Translations under genes and position numbers: made by a program | In this document: piece after piece, positions 44,585 through 54,274 of the stretch | Numbering within the stretch: the first letter of the stretch is position 1 | Layout: each line of letters opens with the position of its first letter | Assembly: GCA_016271365.2 (NCBI GenBank) | Contig: CM028132.1 | Coordinates: 1,190,077,001 to 1,190,141,000 of the forward strand | Length of the DNA: 64,000 nucleotides | Direction: 5' to 3' | Origin: Neoceratodus forsteri | Lineage: Eukaryota > Chordata > Ceratodontiformes > Ceratodontidae | The notes under the pieces: model-generated | What the model saw: the letters and a program-made list of their open reading frames with translations, nothing else | The model's database searches: none | What the model was told of the DNA's origin: nothing

Positions 44585-45481
44585 TCATAACATAGGAGCA
44601 CAGATTTCCTGGCAGTTAAACATTGATGCAAGGAGCATAAAAAAAATCATCCGTAAGTAAAGAAATATAACATTTCCAAATACCCTGGCCTTTGGAAAGG
44701 GGGTGGGGTTATCATCAAAAGTAAGAGAAATAAGCCTATGATCTAAAAACTCAACAGGATCAACAGAGACCTTCGAAAGAACCAGATGGGGGGATAGAAA
44801 AACATAGTCAATTCTGGTTGCCAAGACACCCTTCTGAAAAGTGGGAGAATGATGTCTCATAAATTCCAGGACAGCATCCCACAGGTTCGCAGTGCTAATC
44901 ATGGAATTTAAGGAGCGGGAATCACAATATAACTTCCTAGTGGTAGTATGTAAGCCTTTATCCAGAAGGCTAAGCCCACAGTTAAAGTATCCTGCAAAAA
45001 TTATATGTTTAGAAGTCTGCAAAAAGGGCTGAATCTGAGAAAAAATGTCAATCCATGCAGTTTTAAGTTGGGGGGCATATAAACAGATAAGGCGACAAGG
45101 GACCTGGTGAACCAAAGCATCAAGAATCAGGACCCGACCAGGGATAATATCATAAAACTTGAGAAGCACAAAGGCAACAGAGTGAACCAAAATCCCCACA
45201 CCAGAACATCTGTCCGGACCTACTGACCAATAAGAAGGGCCCAGAGGCCAATATCTTTGAGCCTGTTTCAGTTCATGCAAAGCATGAAGCCTAACATCCT
45301 GCAGGAATATTATACCACCTGGCAAGGAAGCTAGAAAATCGAAAACAGTGTTACGCTTACCCAGTCTCTTAATACTGTTGAAGTTCAGAGAGTAACAGGC
45401 AGAGGTGTGGGAAGCCATGGCAAGAAAAAGCAAAAACAGGAAAGGCAAATAACCAACTTTATTTTTTCTTATCCATCCCAC
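44585..45481 (-). pseudogene. Tx1 copy A AP endonuclease
   Basis: A 298-residue minus-strand frame. Visible endonuclease blocks are L-N-F-N-S-I-K-R, F-L-Q-D-V-R (E of Q-E replaced by D), W-S-V-G-P-D-R-C-S-G-V-G-I-L, I-C-L-Y-A-P-Q, F-A-G-Y-F-N-C (usual G-G-D-F-N, so catalytic Asp replaced by Tyr), R-I-D-Y-V-F and F-L-D-H-R-L-I (usual S-D-H). Copy B keeps consensus residues at all these positions. Confidence 0.85.
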
Positions 45482-47650
45482 CTACAGCTTTCAGTTTAGA
45501 TCTGGCTTTCTGTTTTTGAGCCCCCCTACCCATAGAGCAAACCTCAGTATCAGTAGTACCTTCTGGATGGGAAGACGGAACAGAGGAGGAATCAGTATCC
45601 TCACCAGAATCTGCCAAAGTCTCCTGCAAAACATCGTAGGTGTTTGAAAGTTGTACAGGGGCAATCTGAACAGTCTTAGAAGGAGGTGGGGTAGCTTTCA
45701 GCTTGGAACGTGCAGAACATCAACACACAACCTGCATAGGTTCCTGAGGACGAGGCATAACATTCAGGGGATCACAGACCAGCATCTGAGTCTTGGGGTC
45801 AGCCACCACCGGGTCTGGGGAAACAGGTGGGGGGGCTGACACTACCGGGTCACTCAGAGGCAAAGCACACTCTGGAACAGGTGGAATCACAGTAGATTGG
45901 GGGGGGGGTCCAGCAGGGGCTCGAGGGAGATCAGAGGGACATGATTTATTATGGAAATTAGCCTTTTGGGCCTGAGTAATAATGAAATGCTGGTCTGCCC
46001 CACCATCATGGTGTTCCTAATTATGGGTCGCCCAGGAGCAATTCTGAAAAGTGTGACCAGGCTCGTCACAGAGGTTTACAGCGTCATTCATTCAGACAGG
46101 ATGCACCCAAATGGCCCAATTCCCCACATAGGTTACACTTCACAGTGTCACAGACACTACTGAAATGTGAAGAATTCCCACACCTATAACAGGCTTTTGG
46201 CTGACCCGGATAAAACAAAAAAACCCTGTCCCTGCCCAAAAAAAAGGAGTTCGGGAGGTGGAGGACACCAGAATCATCAGACTTCAGTAAAACCTTAAAT
46301 TTCCAGCCACCAGTCCAGATATTTTTTGAATCCAGAATGGCCTCATGGTCCCCCATAATGGTACATCAGAGTTTTAACCAGTAGAGAACATCCCCCAAGT
46401 CCACACCTTCATTTCAAAAAAGAATGGAAATAGTTTTATAAGCAGGCTTCGTTAGGGGAATGGCTAAGAAGGGTGACCATAATGCAGACTTCTTCAGCGT
46501 GTGATACCTAGACCAAAATCTGTCCAAACCCTTAGAAGTCTGAAAACTGACGTCAAAGGTAGTCTCTACAGAAATGTGGATAAGGGCATAAATTTCGTGG
46601 GCGAAAAATTTCATAGAATTCTTAAGCAAAGTCGGGGCCACAAAGAGATGGTCAGGAGGTTACTCCATACCCCCTACATAGAAAGGACGAACTGCATCAT
46701 GCCTGTTAGCTGGCAAAACAGGCAAGCGGAAAAGGGAGAAAAAGGATTTATTTTGTCTATCAGGCATAGCATTAAGCAGAGCTGCCGTAAGGCTAGGGCC
46801 TGGGGGTAGGGCTGTAGAAGTGGTCGGCAGGGTAGGAAAAGCAAGGCTAGGATTCTGGGTCAGCAAAAGATCATCAGGCAAAGCCAAAGGATCAGCTGGC
46901 AGGAGAGATCCATCCAAAACGTGGTCAGGAGCAACGGCAGGAGGGATCCGCCGAAGGAGCAACTGCTATCGGAGACAATGGCATGCGGATTGGAGACGAA
47001 CCAGAGGTCCATTGACACAAAGAAGGGTATTTCTCCCAACCCGCATCTCGAAATGCTTTATCAACCGACCAAGGTTCAGGACCAGAGATCGGAGCCCCAG
47101 GCAGCCGAGTAGAAGAAGTTTGGGAAATAGCAGGCACACTCACTGCGGTGATGGTCTCCCCAGTAGACAACAGCTCAGTAGCTAAGGCAGGTCCAGGTTT
47201 CTGTGGAGATTTCTCGACAGGGCTAGATGCACTGTCAACCTTCAGCTGTCGGATTTTCTGCAGCAGGGTAGATCTTTTCGAGCGAAATGACCACTCCTCT
47301 GGCTTGAGCAGACGCAGCAATTCTTTTGCCTCTCCTGAAGCAGTGTGGGGGTAAGTCCAAAGGTTCTGGCGATTCAGAAATAACAGATGAAGGAGTAGAA
47401 ACCAAAGGTACAGCAGGGTACTGATCCAAATCACCCACCACAGAGTCACCCCACTCATAACGTGCAGGAGCTGGTTCTGAAGAAATATCCTCAAAAGAAA
47501 CATCCACAGCAGACTTTTCCATAGCAGATTCTGGCAGAGACGAAGTGTGGGCAGAAACAGACTCAATCACCTCCATAGCAACCTCCTGCACACCAGGACT
47601 GTCATCCACCATCTTGGAGCCATGGACAAAAGGGTCCCCCGTGCTCACAG
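45482..47650 (-). pseudogene. Tx1 copy A ORF1 (zinc-knuckle protein)
   Basis: Minus-strand frames from a first Met at about 47,609 (M-V-D-D-S-P-G-V-Q-E) to the endonuclease start. The frame 46,356-46,084 has an F-L-G-R-D-R-V-F-L-F-Y-P-G-Q segment, then C-Y-R-C-G-N-S-S-H-F-S-S-V-C and C-N-L-C-G-E-L-G-H-L-G-A-S-C, two CX2CX4HX4C knuckles. The remainder is low-complexity and broken. It would be the nucleic-acid-binding partner of ORF2. Confidence 0.7.
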
Positions 47651-47656
47651 GAAGCA

Positions 47657-47666
47657 AGAGTAGGAG
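47657..47666. other. Target remnant between the two Tx1 copies
   Basis: AGAGTAGGAG separates the 5' end of copy A from the 3' end of copy B. The same motif is the SINE sequence at both outer breaks: ...ACAGAGT at 41,037-41,043 and AGTAGGAG at 53,662-53,669. Confidence 0.65.
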
Positions 47667-47952
47667 TGATTTTATTCAAATAGAACATAAAATAAAATAA
47701 CATATTATACAAATGTCATATCATACAAAAAGGAAAACAGAAGCCATACAGTTACAGGGAATCCAGTGCTCTAAAACACACACACACACAAAAAAACCCA
47801 TAGCCCAAAATGAGAAACACTCTTAATACATTACCCTATACTTGATCCTAATCTGATGAATGGTTATAACTCCCTTTATTTATATTTAATAATATGTGAA
47901 AACCCTTTCCACCACATTTTAACTTTCCCTACATTATACATTTGCTTATCCT

Positions 47953-48963
47953 TTAAATATACGTTTTGCAACTCCTTTGAGGCATATACACTAAACCCTT
48001 CAAAGGATGTTTTCTTTTGATACAGAACCCATTGACATCATACCTGCCAGAGGCAGAATCATAAACAAGCCACAAAAAAAAACACAGTGTACTTTTTTTA
48101 TAAATCATCAACCTGGGAGGGAATTTCCCTATTATTAATATATTATATGATGGATTGTCCAACCAAACCATTGACCATTTTTTTGCTGGATATGCCCACA
48201 ATGCTTTAGAATAAGAACAAAACAGAAAAAAATGTTCCATTGTTTCCTCTTGGTTAATACAATCCATATAAGGCCAATTCATCTCCTCTTTGGCCTTATA
48301 TTTTGCCGTCCCTCTGATGTTTAAACGCCCATACATGATTAGCCACTGCACTTCCCACATATATATTGGCAATCTAGGATTATTAAACTGATCCAGAATA
48401 TTAGAGTTCCAAGCCTCCGGGCAGTTTTTAAATCCAGGATTTAAGGGATAAATCTGAGTTAGTACTGTATTATAAATGTTCCGAGATGTGCTTGAAATAA
48501 TCTGGCTTTTAGTCATTTGCCATTTATAGAATTTTTGAGCCACAGGCCTAAAATAAACCGGTATATGGATATGGGGATTTAGTTTTGGGGCACAATGCAA
48601 CCATGCTAACAAATATTGTCCTAAAATTTCCTTAAACCATAATCCCTCATTACTTTTTGAACAGGTCAGACTTAATTTCAGGGAATGGGAGAAAAACAAG
48701 GTAAAACAAAATACAACCTGGTCAACCATTTCTAAACCCCTTTTGTTCCTTTTTAGATAAGTGTAACATCGTTTTACTGGATTCAACCTATTACCCCATA
48801 ACATCTGAAAGCAAATGCTGTAAAGTTTTGTTTCAAATTGAGATGGAAGGGGAAAAATTAAAGCCACATACTGTAGACGGGGCAAAATAAATTGCTTTAG
48901 AATACAAATTCTTTTAAGTTTTGTAAATTGGAACTGTTTCCATCTAGAAGTTTTTAATTCCAC
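47953..48963 (-). pseudogene. Tx1 copy B ORF2 C-terminal region
   Basis: An uninterrupted 336-residue minus-strand frame: L-P-R-L-Q-Y-V-A-L-I-F-P, L-W-G-N-R-L-N-P-V-K-R, P-I-Y-M-W-E-V-Q-W-L and a C-I-N-Q-E-E-T-M-E-H-F-F-L-F-C zinc-type block, ending K-S-T-L-C-F-F-L-W-L and a short tail. It follows the RT after a gap of about 300 bp containing a frameshift. Long post-RT domains of this sort are typical of L1/Tx1 LINEs. Confidence 0.8.
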
Positions 48964-49179
48964 TTTTTTAACACCCCCTCCCAGTTAACCTCAGGGAGAT
49001 TTTGAGACCCAAACACTATACCTAAAATAGTGAGTGGTTTGTCTGATATTGTAATATTCTTGTAATGTTAGGGGCCCTGAAAATTACCTCCCATCAGCAA
49101 CCCTCTAGATTTGGAATAATTCAGTTTTGCATTAGAAACATTTGCATGCTGCTGAAATTCTTTAAAAAATACTCCAATT

Positions 49180-50172
49180 TGTTCTGGCTGTTTAAAAAAA
49201 AAACATACATCATCTGCATATGCCTGTACTGTTAAAAATGTATCTGTACATGAAATCCTAAAACCTTCCCATTTAGGATTTAAACTTTAATGCTCTAATT
49301 AGGGGTTCTAAAAAAATATATAGTAACGGACTTAAAGGACAACCTTGACGTACCCCAGTTCTGATACTAAGTCTTCTCCCTATTGCGTTATTAATTACCA
49401 GATATACTTTGTATGAATTATAGAGTGATTTAATAGGTTTAATTATTTCTCCCGGAAATCCAAAATATTCCAGAATTGCAAATAAAAATACATGATAAAC
49501 CCTATCAAATGCATTTTCAAGATCTAGTGAAAGGAGACATCCTGATTTTCCAGTTACCGAAAAATACTCAATTAAATCATGTTTTGTTGCTAAAGCTGTC
49601 TGGATCTGTCTATTATATAATCCACAAAACTGCAGCGGTAAAATAATTTTATTTGCTATGTTTTTAATTCTATTATTGAGAAGGGAAGTAAAAATTTTAT
49701 AGTCAGACTTTAACAATGTAATTGGTCTCCAGTTCCTAATGTCACCTTTGTCTCCAGATTTGAAAATGTCAATTTGTAGCCCCTCAGTAAACCACTCTGG
49801 GATAGGATCTTTCACCAAAAATCTGTTAAATACTGATTGTAGACCTATTATTAATTCTTCCTGAAAAGTTTTATAAGAGAGGTTGGATAAACCATCTAAG
49901 CCAGGAGAGATATTATCTTTTAAAACATTAAATACTGTTTCTATTTCTTGTAGGGAAAAAGGTTTCTTGATATTGGAAATCATGGATAGATCCCATGGAA
50001 GGGGGGGGCCTAAATAACCTTTTATATCCTGGCAAGAGGGGTTCGATGTTGGCTGTAAATCTTGAAAATGTAGATCAATAATAGTATTACTAGAATCCAC
50101 ATTCTCTATTCTACTGTTATTCTGCTCCAAAAATTCTAAGGAAAGAGAGTCTCTAAGAGTTTTGCATAACAC
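49180..50172 (-). pseudogene. Tx1 copy B reverse transcriptase
   Basis: The minus-strand frame 50,172-49,273 (299 residues) has D-N-I-S-P-G-L-D-G-L-S-N-L-S-Y, N-W-R-P-I-T-L-L-K-S-D-Y-K-I-F and L-Q-F-C-G-L-Y-N-R-Q-I-Q-T-A. These are followed by S-L-D-L-E-N-A-F-D-R-V-Y-H and R-T-G-V-R-Q-G-C-P-L-S-P-L-L-Y. The catalytic A-Y-A-D-D-V lies just beyond a frameshift near 49,215. All RT blocks are present. Confidence 0.9.
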
Positions 50173-50400
50173 ATAAGGGTTGCCTACAACAGATTTCTTT
50201 AAATGGTTATTAAGAAGAGCTTGGAGTATTCTAGCTCTATCATAATTCCCGCATCTACTGTTTTAGTGTATCTATTTGTACAGAAAAATCCTGTCTAGAG
50301 GTGTTAGCCACAGAAATTACGTGTTGCAATAGAGATCTTAATTTTAAATAGGAAAAAAACTTAGAACTCCTTTGACGTGTCCCATAGCTTTTAAACCATT

Positions 50401-51258
50401 TCACAGGCTTTTACAGTCATTTTTAGTTTCCCTCCACCATACCCCTAGATCAGAATACCAGAATGCTACTGATAACCTGGCTGTAAGAATCAGTTTCACT
50501 GAATTTATGACAATTTTATCTAGCAAAAAAGAAGTATTTAACTTCCATCTTTTCCCGTGACCCTTCTGTTTAACATTACTACCCACCATCACTTGAATCA
50601 GCAAGTGATCCGAAAATTCTACTGGGACAGTCAGAAAGGCAGTGACAGGGAGTTCTTTAGACGTGAAAAGGTAGTCTGTCGTAGATCCAGCTCTCCCCTT
50701 AAAAAAGGTACAACCAGTGCCCTTTGTACCTAACCGGTTACATGTATTCAATTCAGCAATTTGCACTATTGTCTTCAAACAGTTGGAATCACAGTATATT
50801 TTCTTATCAGATCTGCCCTTTTCCTTTAAACTACAATTAAAATCTCCTCCCCAGAGAATGTTTAATGAGGTGACCAGATATGGCTGAATATCTTTCATAC
50901 AAGCAATTCTGGCTGCCTTTGTCTGGGGGTTATAGATATTGATAAATCTATACATACTAGATTCCCATTTCCCATCAATAATTAGTACCCTTCTTGGGAC
51001 TAGGTCAATTAGTTTATATAGAATAAATTGAAAGGAATTAAAAAGTATCCCAATACCATCGGCCTTTTCTCTACCAAAGGACCAATAAGAAGGTCCCCAC
51101 GGCCCATCTTTTTTAAAGGATAACATTTGTTCCTTAGTAAACATCCAAGTTTCCTGCAGAAAACAGATGGAAATGTTCTTGTCATGCACAAGTTGAAAAA
51201 CTGCCTGCCTTTTAGCACTATTTAAAATGCTATGAGTATTGAGAGAGCCCAAAGACAT
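50401..51258 (-). pseudogene. Tx1 copy B AP endonuclease, residues intact
   Basis: A 285-residue minus-strand frame starting M-S-L-G-S-L-N-T-H-S. It keeps the AP-endonuclease signature: N in S-L-N-T-H-S, E in L-Q-E-T-W, I-N-I-Y-N-P, D and N in G-G-D-F-N-C, T-T-D-Y-L-F and S-D-H-L-L-I. It nicks target DNA in target-primed reverse transcription and, in target-specific Tx1 families, contributes to site choice. Downstream coding is shifted, so the whole ORF2 is not continuous. Confidence 0.85.
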
Positions 51259-51596
51259 CCAACCATGGACACCAGTTAGAAAAAAACCCTCATTTTTTCC
51301 TTCCTTTCTTTTTATTTTCTTTATACTCCTCAGCAGGGATGCCTAGGGTGTCCTGAAAGGACCTCTGAGAATCAGAGTCCCCCACCTCCATTTATGAATC
51401 ACCCCAAGCAGTAAAAAGAGCAGCATATGAATTCTGGGTTTCAATTGGCTCAATTGAGGGGAGTGCAGATGTTTTCAGGTTCCTACTTGACCTTCTTGGA
51501 GGTACTGGGGACTTGTGAGTAGAAACCTCTGCAGTTCCTTCTTCTGGATCCACAAAGCAAACTGGCTCCATCAGAGCAGATTTCGGTACTGTTACA

Positions 51597-53628
51597 TCAA
51601 TAATAGTTGTTTTTGTTGTAACTCAGAAGGGGGGGGGTCAGGAGGACAAATAGTGATAGCCACAGTTTGGGTGTCCAGTACTCTGGGGGGTAAGGGGGGG
51701 CCAAATTAATAATATTACTACCTGTATTTCCCACCACTTCCTGGGCCTGCTGAATTAACAGGTCGGGGCTTCTACATTTGGCTTTATTCTTAGCAGCCCA
51801 TGGGCACTCCCTAAAAGCATGCCCATATTCCTCACAGAGATCACATCTTGTGTGGTTGGCACATTGCATTGTGACATGTCCCACCTCCCCACAATTATCG
51901 CATCTAGGCTGGTCACAGGTGCTGGAAAGATGCGTTTTAGCACCACATTTATAACAGGCCCTTGGCTGGCCACTGTAAAAACATACCCCTCTGTCTTTCC
52001 CCAATAAAAAAGAATTAGGAATATGTTCTATACCCAAATCCGACTGTCTTAATTTTACTTCAAACTTCCACCCCCCAACCCGTCCAAAACTTCTCTGAAT
52101 CTAGAATAGGCTCAGGATCACTTTGCACCTCGCATTTTTGTGCTAACCAGTAAGTAATATCCTCAACATGGACTCCCTCATTCCTAAACATCACCGTGAC
52201 GTTTTTAATTAAAGGTTTAGTGAAGGGAATTACCAAAAAGGGAGTCCATGTTGGGGAGAACTTTACTTGACCATATGTTTCCCAGAACAAATCCAATAAA
52301 TAAGCAGAACAAAAACTTATGTCATAATTATCTTTTCCCGATATGTTAATAAAAGCAAACACATCTCTGGGGGTAAAATGCAAAGATTCTTTAATAAGGC
52401 ATTTCCCCACATAGTATCTGTCCGGTCTTTCTACCAGTCCACCTTTATATCTTAAACGGACCGCATTGCGCCGAGGCGCAGCTTCTCTTTTGGCTTGAGT
52501 AAAAAGTGCAGACATTAGTGGTTTCTCTGTGGGCTGCTGCTTATCTAATAGATGTACTTCAGAGTCCTGTATTTTCTTAGAATCCCCAACATCTGTAGAA
52601 ACTAAACCCACAGAGAACTTTTTCCCAGCAAGGCTCTTTTCAGACCTCCAGTCTGCTTGCACCCCATTTAGACCTCCTGGTTTCCAATCTGAGGAAGCAC
52701 TATGCAAGTTCAGTGAGGTGTCCCATGCCAAATCTGGGGTCCATACCCCGTTTGTAGATTTCTCCCAGCCAGCCACTAGGAGAGCACTCTGGGCCGACCA
52801 GTTCTCATCATGCACGTCAGAAGTTACCTCCTGTATTCCCCAGGCAGTTTAGTATTACTTCCCCCCCCATTCCTTAGAAACATTTTTAGGTGGGTTTAAT
52901 GTTATTTGAGGGGTTCTAGGTTTGTTAAAACTAAATTCCGTGACCCCTTCTTGTTGATTTACTTCAGTCTGGTATTGTATCGGATTCTGTGGACCAGGAT
53001 TAACGCTACAGACCCCTGTTGCTCTGAACACAAAACCAGTGTCTTTAGTCAATTGAACTGCAGGAAAGAAATTTCTAGAGGAGGTGCTACTCACAGTTGC
53101 TGCTGCAGGGGGTTCCGTGACCACACTGTTCAAACCAAGTTGAGATACCGGCTTCTCCGGGTCTCCTGTCGGCTTTTGGCACTCTTTATTTCTGAAAATA
53201 TTACTGCCAGCCTTACTAAACACTTCTCGAGAACTGCAACAGTCCGTATCAGGATGCTGCTCACCTGTACTCTGCGGTACGGTTTTCGGCTGCATTTCCG
53301 CATTCCCGCTGTCAAGCTGAACGCTTTGCTTGACAGGGGCGCTGGCCGTCAGCTGTGTTGAATTCACTCTGGAAGCCATTACATTTGAACACTCAGGATC
53401 CTCCGCTGTCCCAGCATTAAAGGAACTCCCATCAGGTATTTCTGTGTTAGATAAAGTATGTGGCCAAATAAACGAGTCACTCGTTGCACTCGTATCGTGA
53501 AAAATGTCCTCGCTATCCATCTCCAGCAACACGTTATTTGTTTTCTCTGTTTCAGCTAGCTGCACAACTTCTCCACCTGCTGCTCCCACCACCTCCTCTC
53601 CCAAACGCTCTCCTTCAGTGGCCATCAT
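51597..53628 (-). pseudogene. Tx1 copy B ORF1 with three zinc knuckles
   Basis: Minus-strand frames 53,628-52,855 (start M-M-A-T-E-G-E-R-L-G), 52,815-52,060 and 52,037-51,597. The last has F-L-L-G-K-D-R-G-V-C-F-Y-S-G-Q, then C-Y-K-C-G-A-K-T-H-L-S-S-T-C, C-D-N-C-G-E-V-G-H-V-T-M-Q-C and C-D-L-C-E-E-Y-G-H-A-F-R-E-C, three consecutive CX2CX4HX4C knuckles. The N-terminal half is Ser/Thr/Gln-rich and unstructured. The start lies about 33 nt from the inferred 5' end of the element, so the 5' UTR would be very short. Confidence 0.8.
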
Positions 53629-53661
53629 GCAGTGTGATAGCCTGTCCCCCTACTGGCCAAC

Positions 53662-53860
53662 AGTAGGAGAATTTCCCCGGTGTCCTGGCCAAATTTCCCT
53701 CATTCACTAAAAATACCACCAACAGCTTAATCTGGTTCAAGGTCACTTGCCATTCATCTGTATCCCCCTCCCTGGGTTGTGCCTGAAAATAGGCAGGATT
53801 TGTCTAGTCCACTTACCCGGTCAACAAAAAGTAAATAATATAAATAAATCTAATAGGGGC
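53662..53860 (+). mobile_element. Meta-type SINE, 3' part
   Basis: AGTAGGAGAATTTCCCCGG and TGTCCTGGCCAAATTTCCC are the downstream half of the Meta-type core whose 5' half ends at 41,043. The copy then runs to an A/T-rich tail, AAATAATATAAATAAAT, near 53,832-53,848. Gypsy pol reading resumes just after it. Confidence 0.75.
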
Positions 53861-53865
53861 GGGCA

Positions 53866-54021
53866 TTCCTCGTGCTCAACACCTTTAGCTCGGCCTGGCA
53901 CTGTGGTAAAAGTACTGTTAAATCTCTTTAGCAAGTTACAAATTTTTGTGGTTTGTTCGGAGGTTAAGGAAACGTTCACCTTTACAGCATCAGCAGTTAC
54001 AGTTTGTTCCAGCATTTTCAT
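53866..54021 (-). pseudogene. Ty3/Gypsy pol, segment before RT
   Basis: The minus-strand frame reads L-T-S-E-Q-T-T-K-I-C-N-L-L-K-R-F-N-S-T-F and P-G-R-A-K-G-V-E-H-E, the spacer just upstream of Gypsy RT (typically ...F-x-D-V-F...P-G-x-T-x-x-V-E-H). The next expected block, Y-R-L-P-E-x-L-R, is found at 40,790 on the far side of the SINE plus Tx1 stack. This ties the two Gypsy pieces into one disrupted element. Confidence 0.7.
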
Positions 54022-54274
54022 ATGTTAACTCATTATGCCCATCAGTCTTTTGCAATCATTTCAATAGTATAACTATATATAGTTTTAAACAAAGGATCCC
54101 AGTACGACATACAGTTTTACACAAAGATTCACATATATTTTTATACCCTCAGATAAGCAAGGGGGAAGAAAATGCAGAAATAGCAAGTGAAGGCAGAGAG
54201 ATAATCAGAGGTGGAGAGTTGCGAAACTGGAGTGATCAGTTCCTAGGTCTCACAAGAAAATTTGGTTGTGCAAC
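54022..54274. other. Probable Gypsy internal or flanking DNA
   Basis: No further conserved block. It lies between the Gypsy pre-RT segment and the second LTR-like element. Confidence 0.35.

Larger units (their letters stand above)
41044..47656 (-). mobile_element. Tx1-clade LINE, copy A
   Basis: A minus-strand element with its 3' end at the SINE break (41,044) and its 5' end about 47,650. Order: ORF1 with zinc knuckles, AP endonuclease, RT, long C-terminal region. Removing a CR1 piece (41,969-42,489) and a hAT MITE (42,969-43,255) leaves about 5.8 kb, close to the 6.0 kb of copy B. Domain order, ORF1 knuckles and RT residues fit the Tx1 branch of L1, which includes target-specific families. 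Many frameshifts and altered catalytic residues indicate an older copy than B. Confidence 0.8.
47667..53661 (-). mobile_element. Tx1-clade LINE, copy B
   Basis: A minus-strand element of about 6.0 kb, from a 5' end at about 53,660 to a 3' end at about 47,667, head-to-tail with copy A. It contains ORF1 with three zinc knuckles, an endonuclease with its catalytic residues, an RT with Y-A-D-D and a C-terminal region. A few frameshifts and stops are visible, fewer than in A, so it is younger. The 3' UTR (47,670-47,950) has A/T-rich runs and a short CA run. Clade placement is by motif, not by search. Confidence 0.85.
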
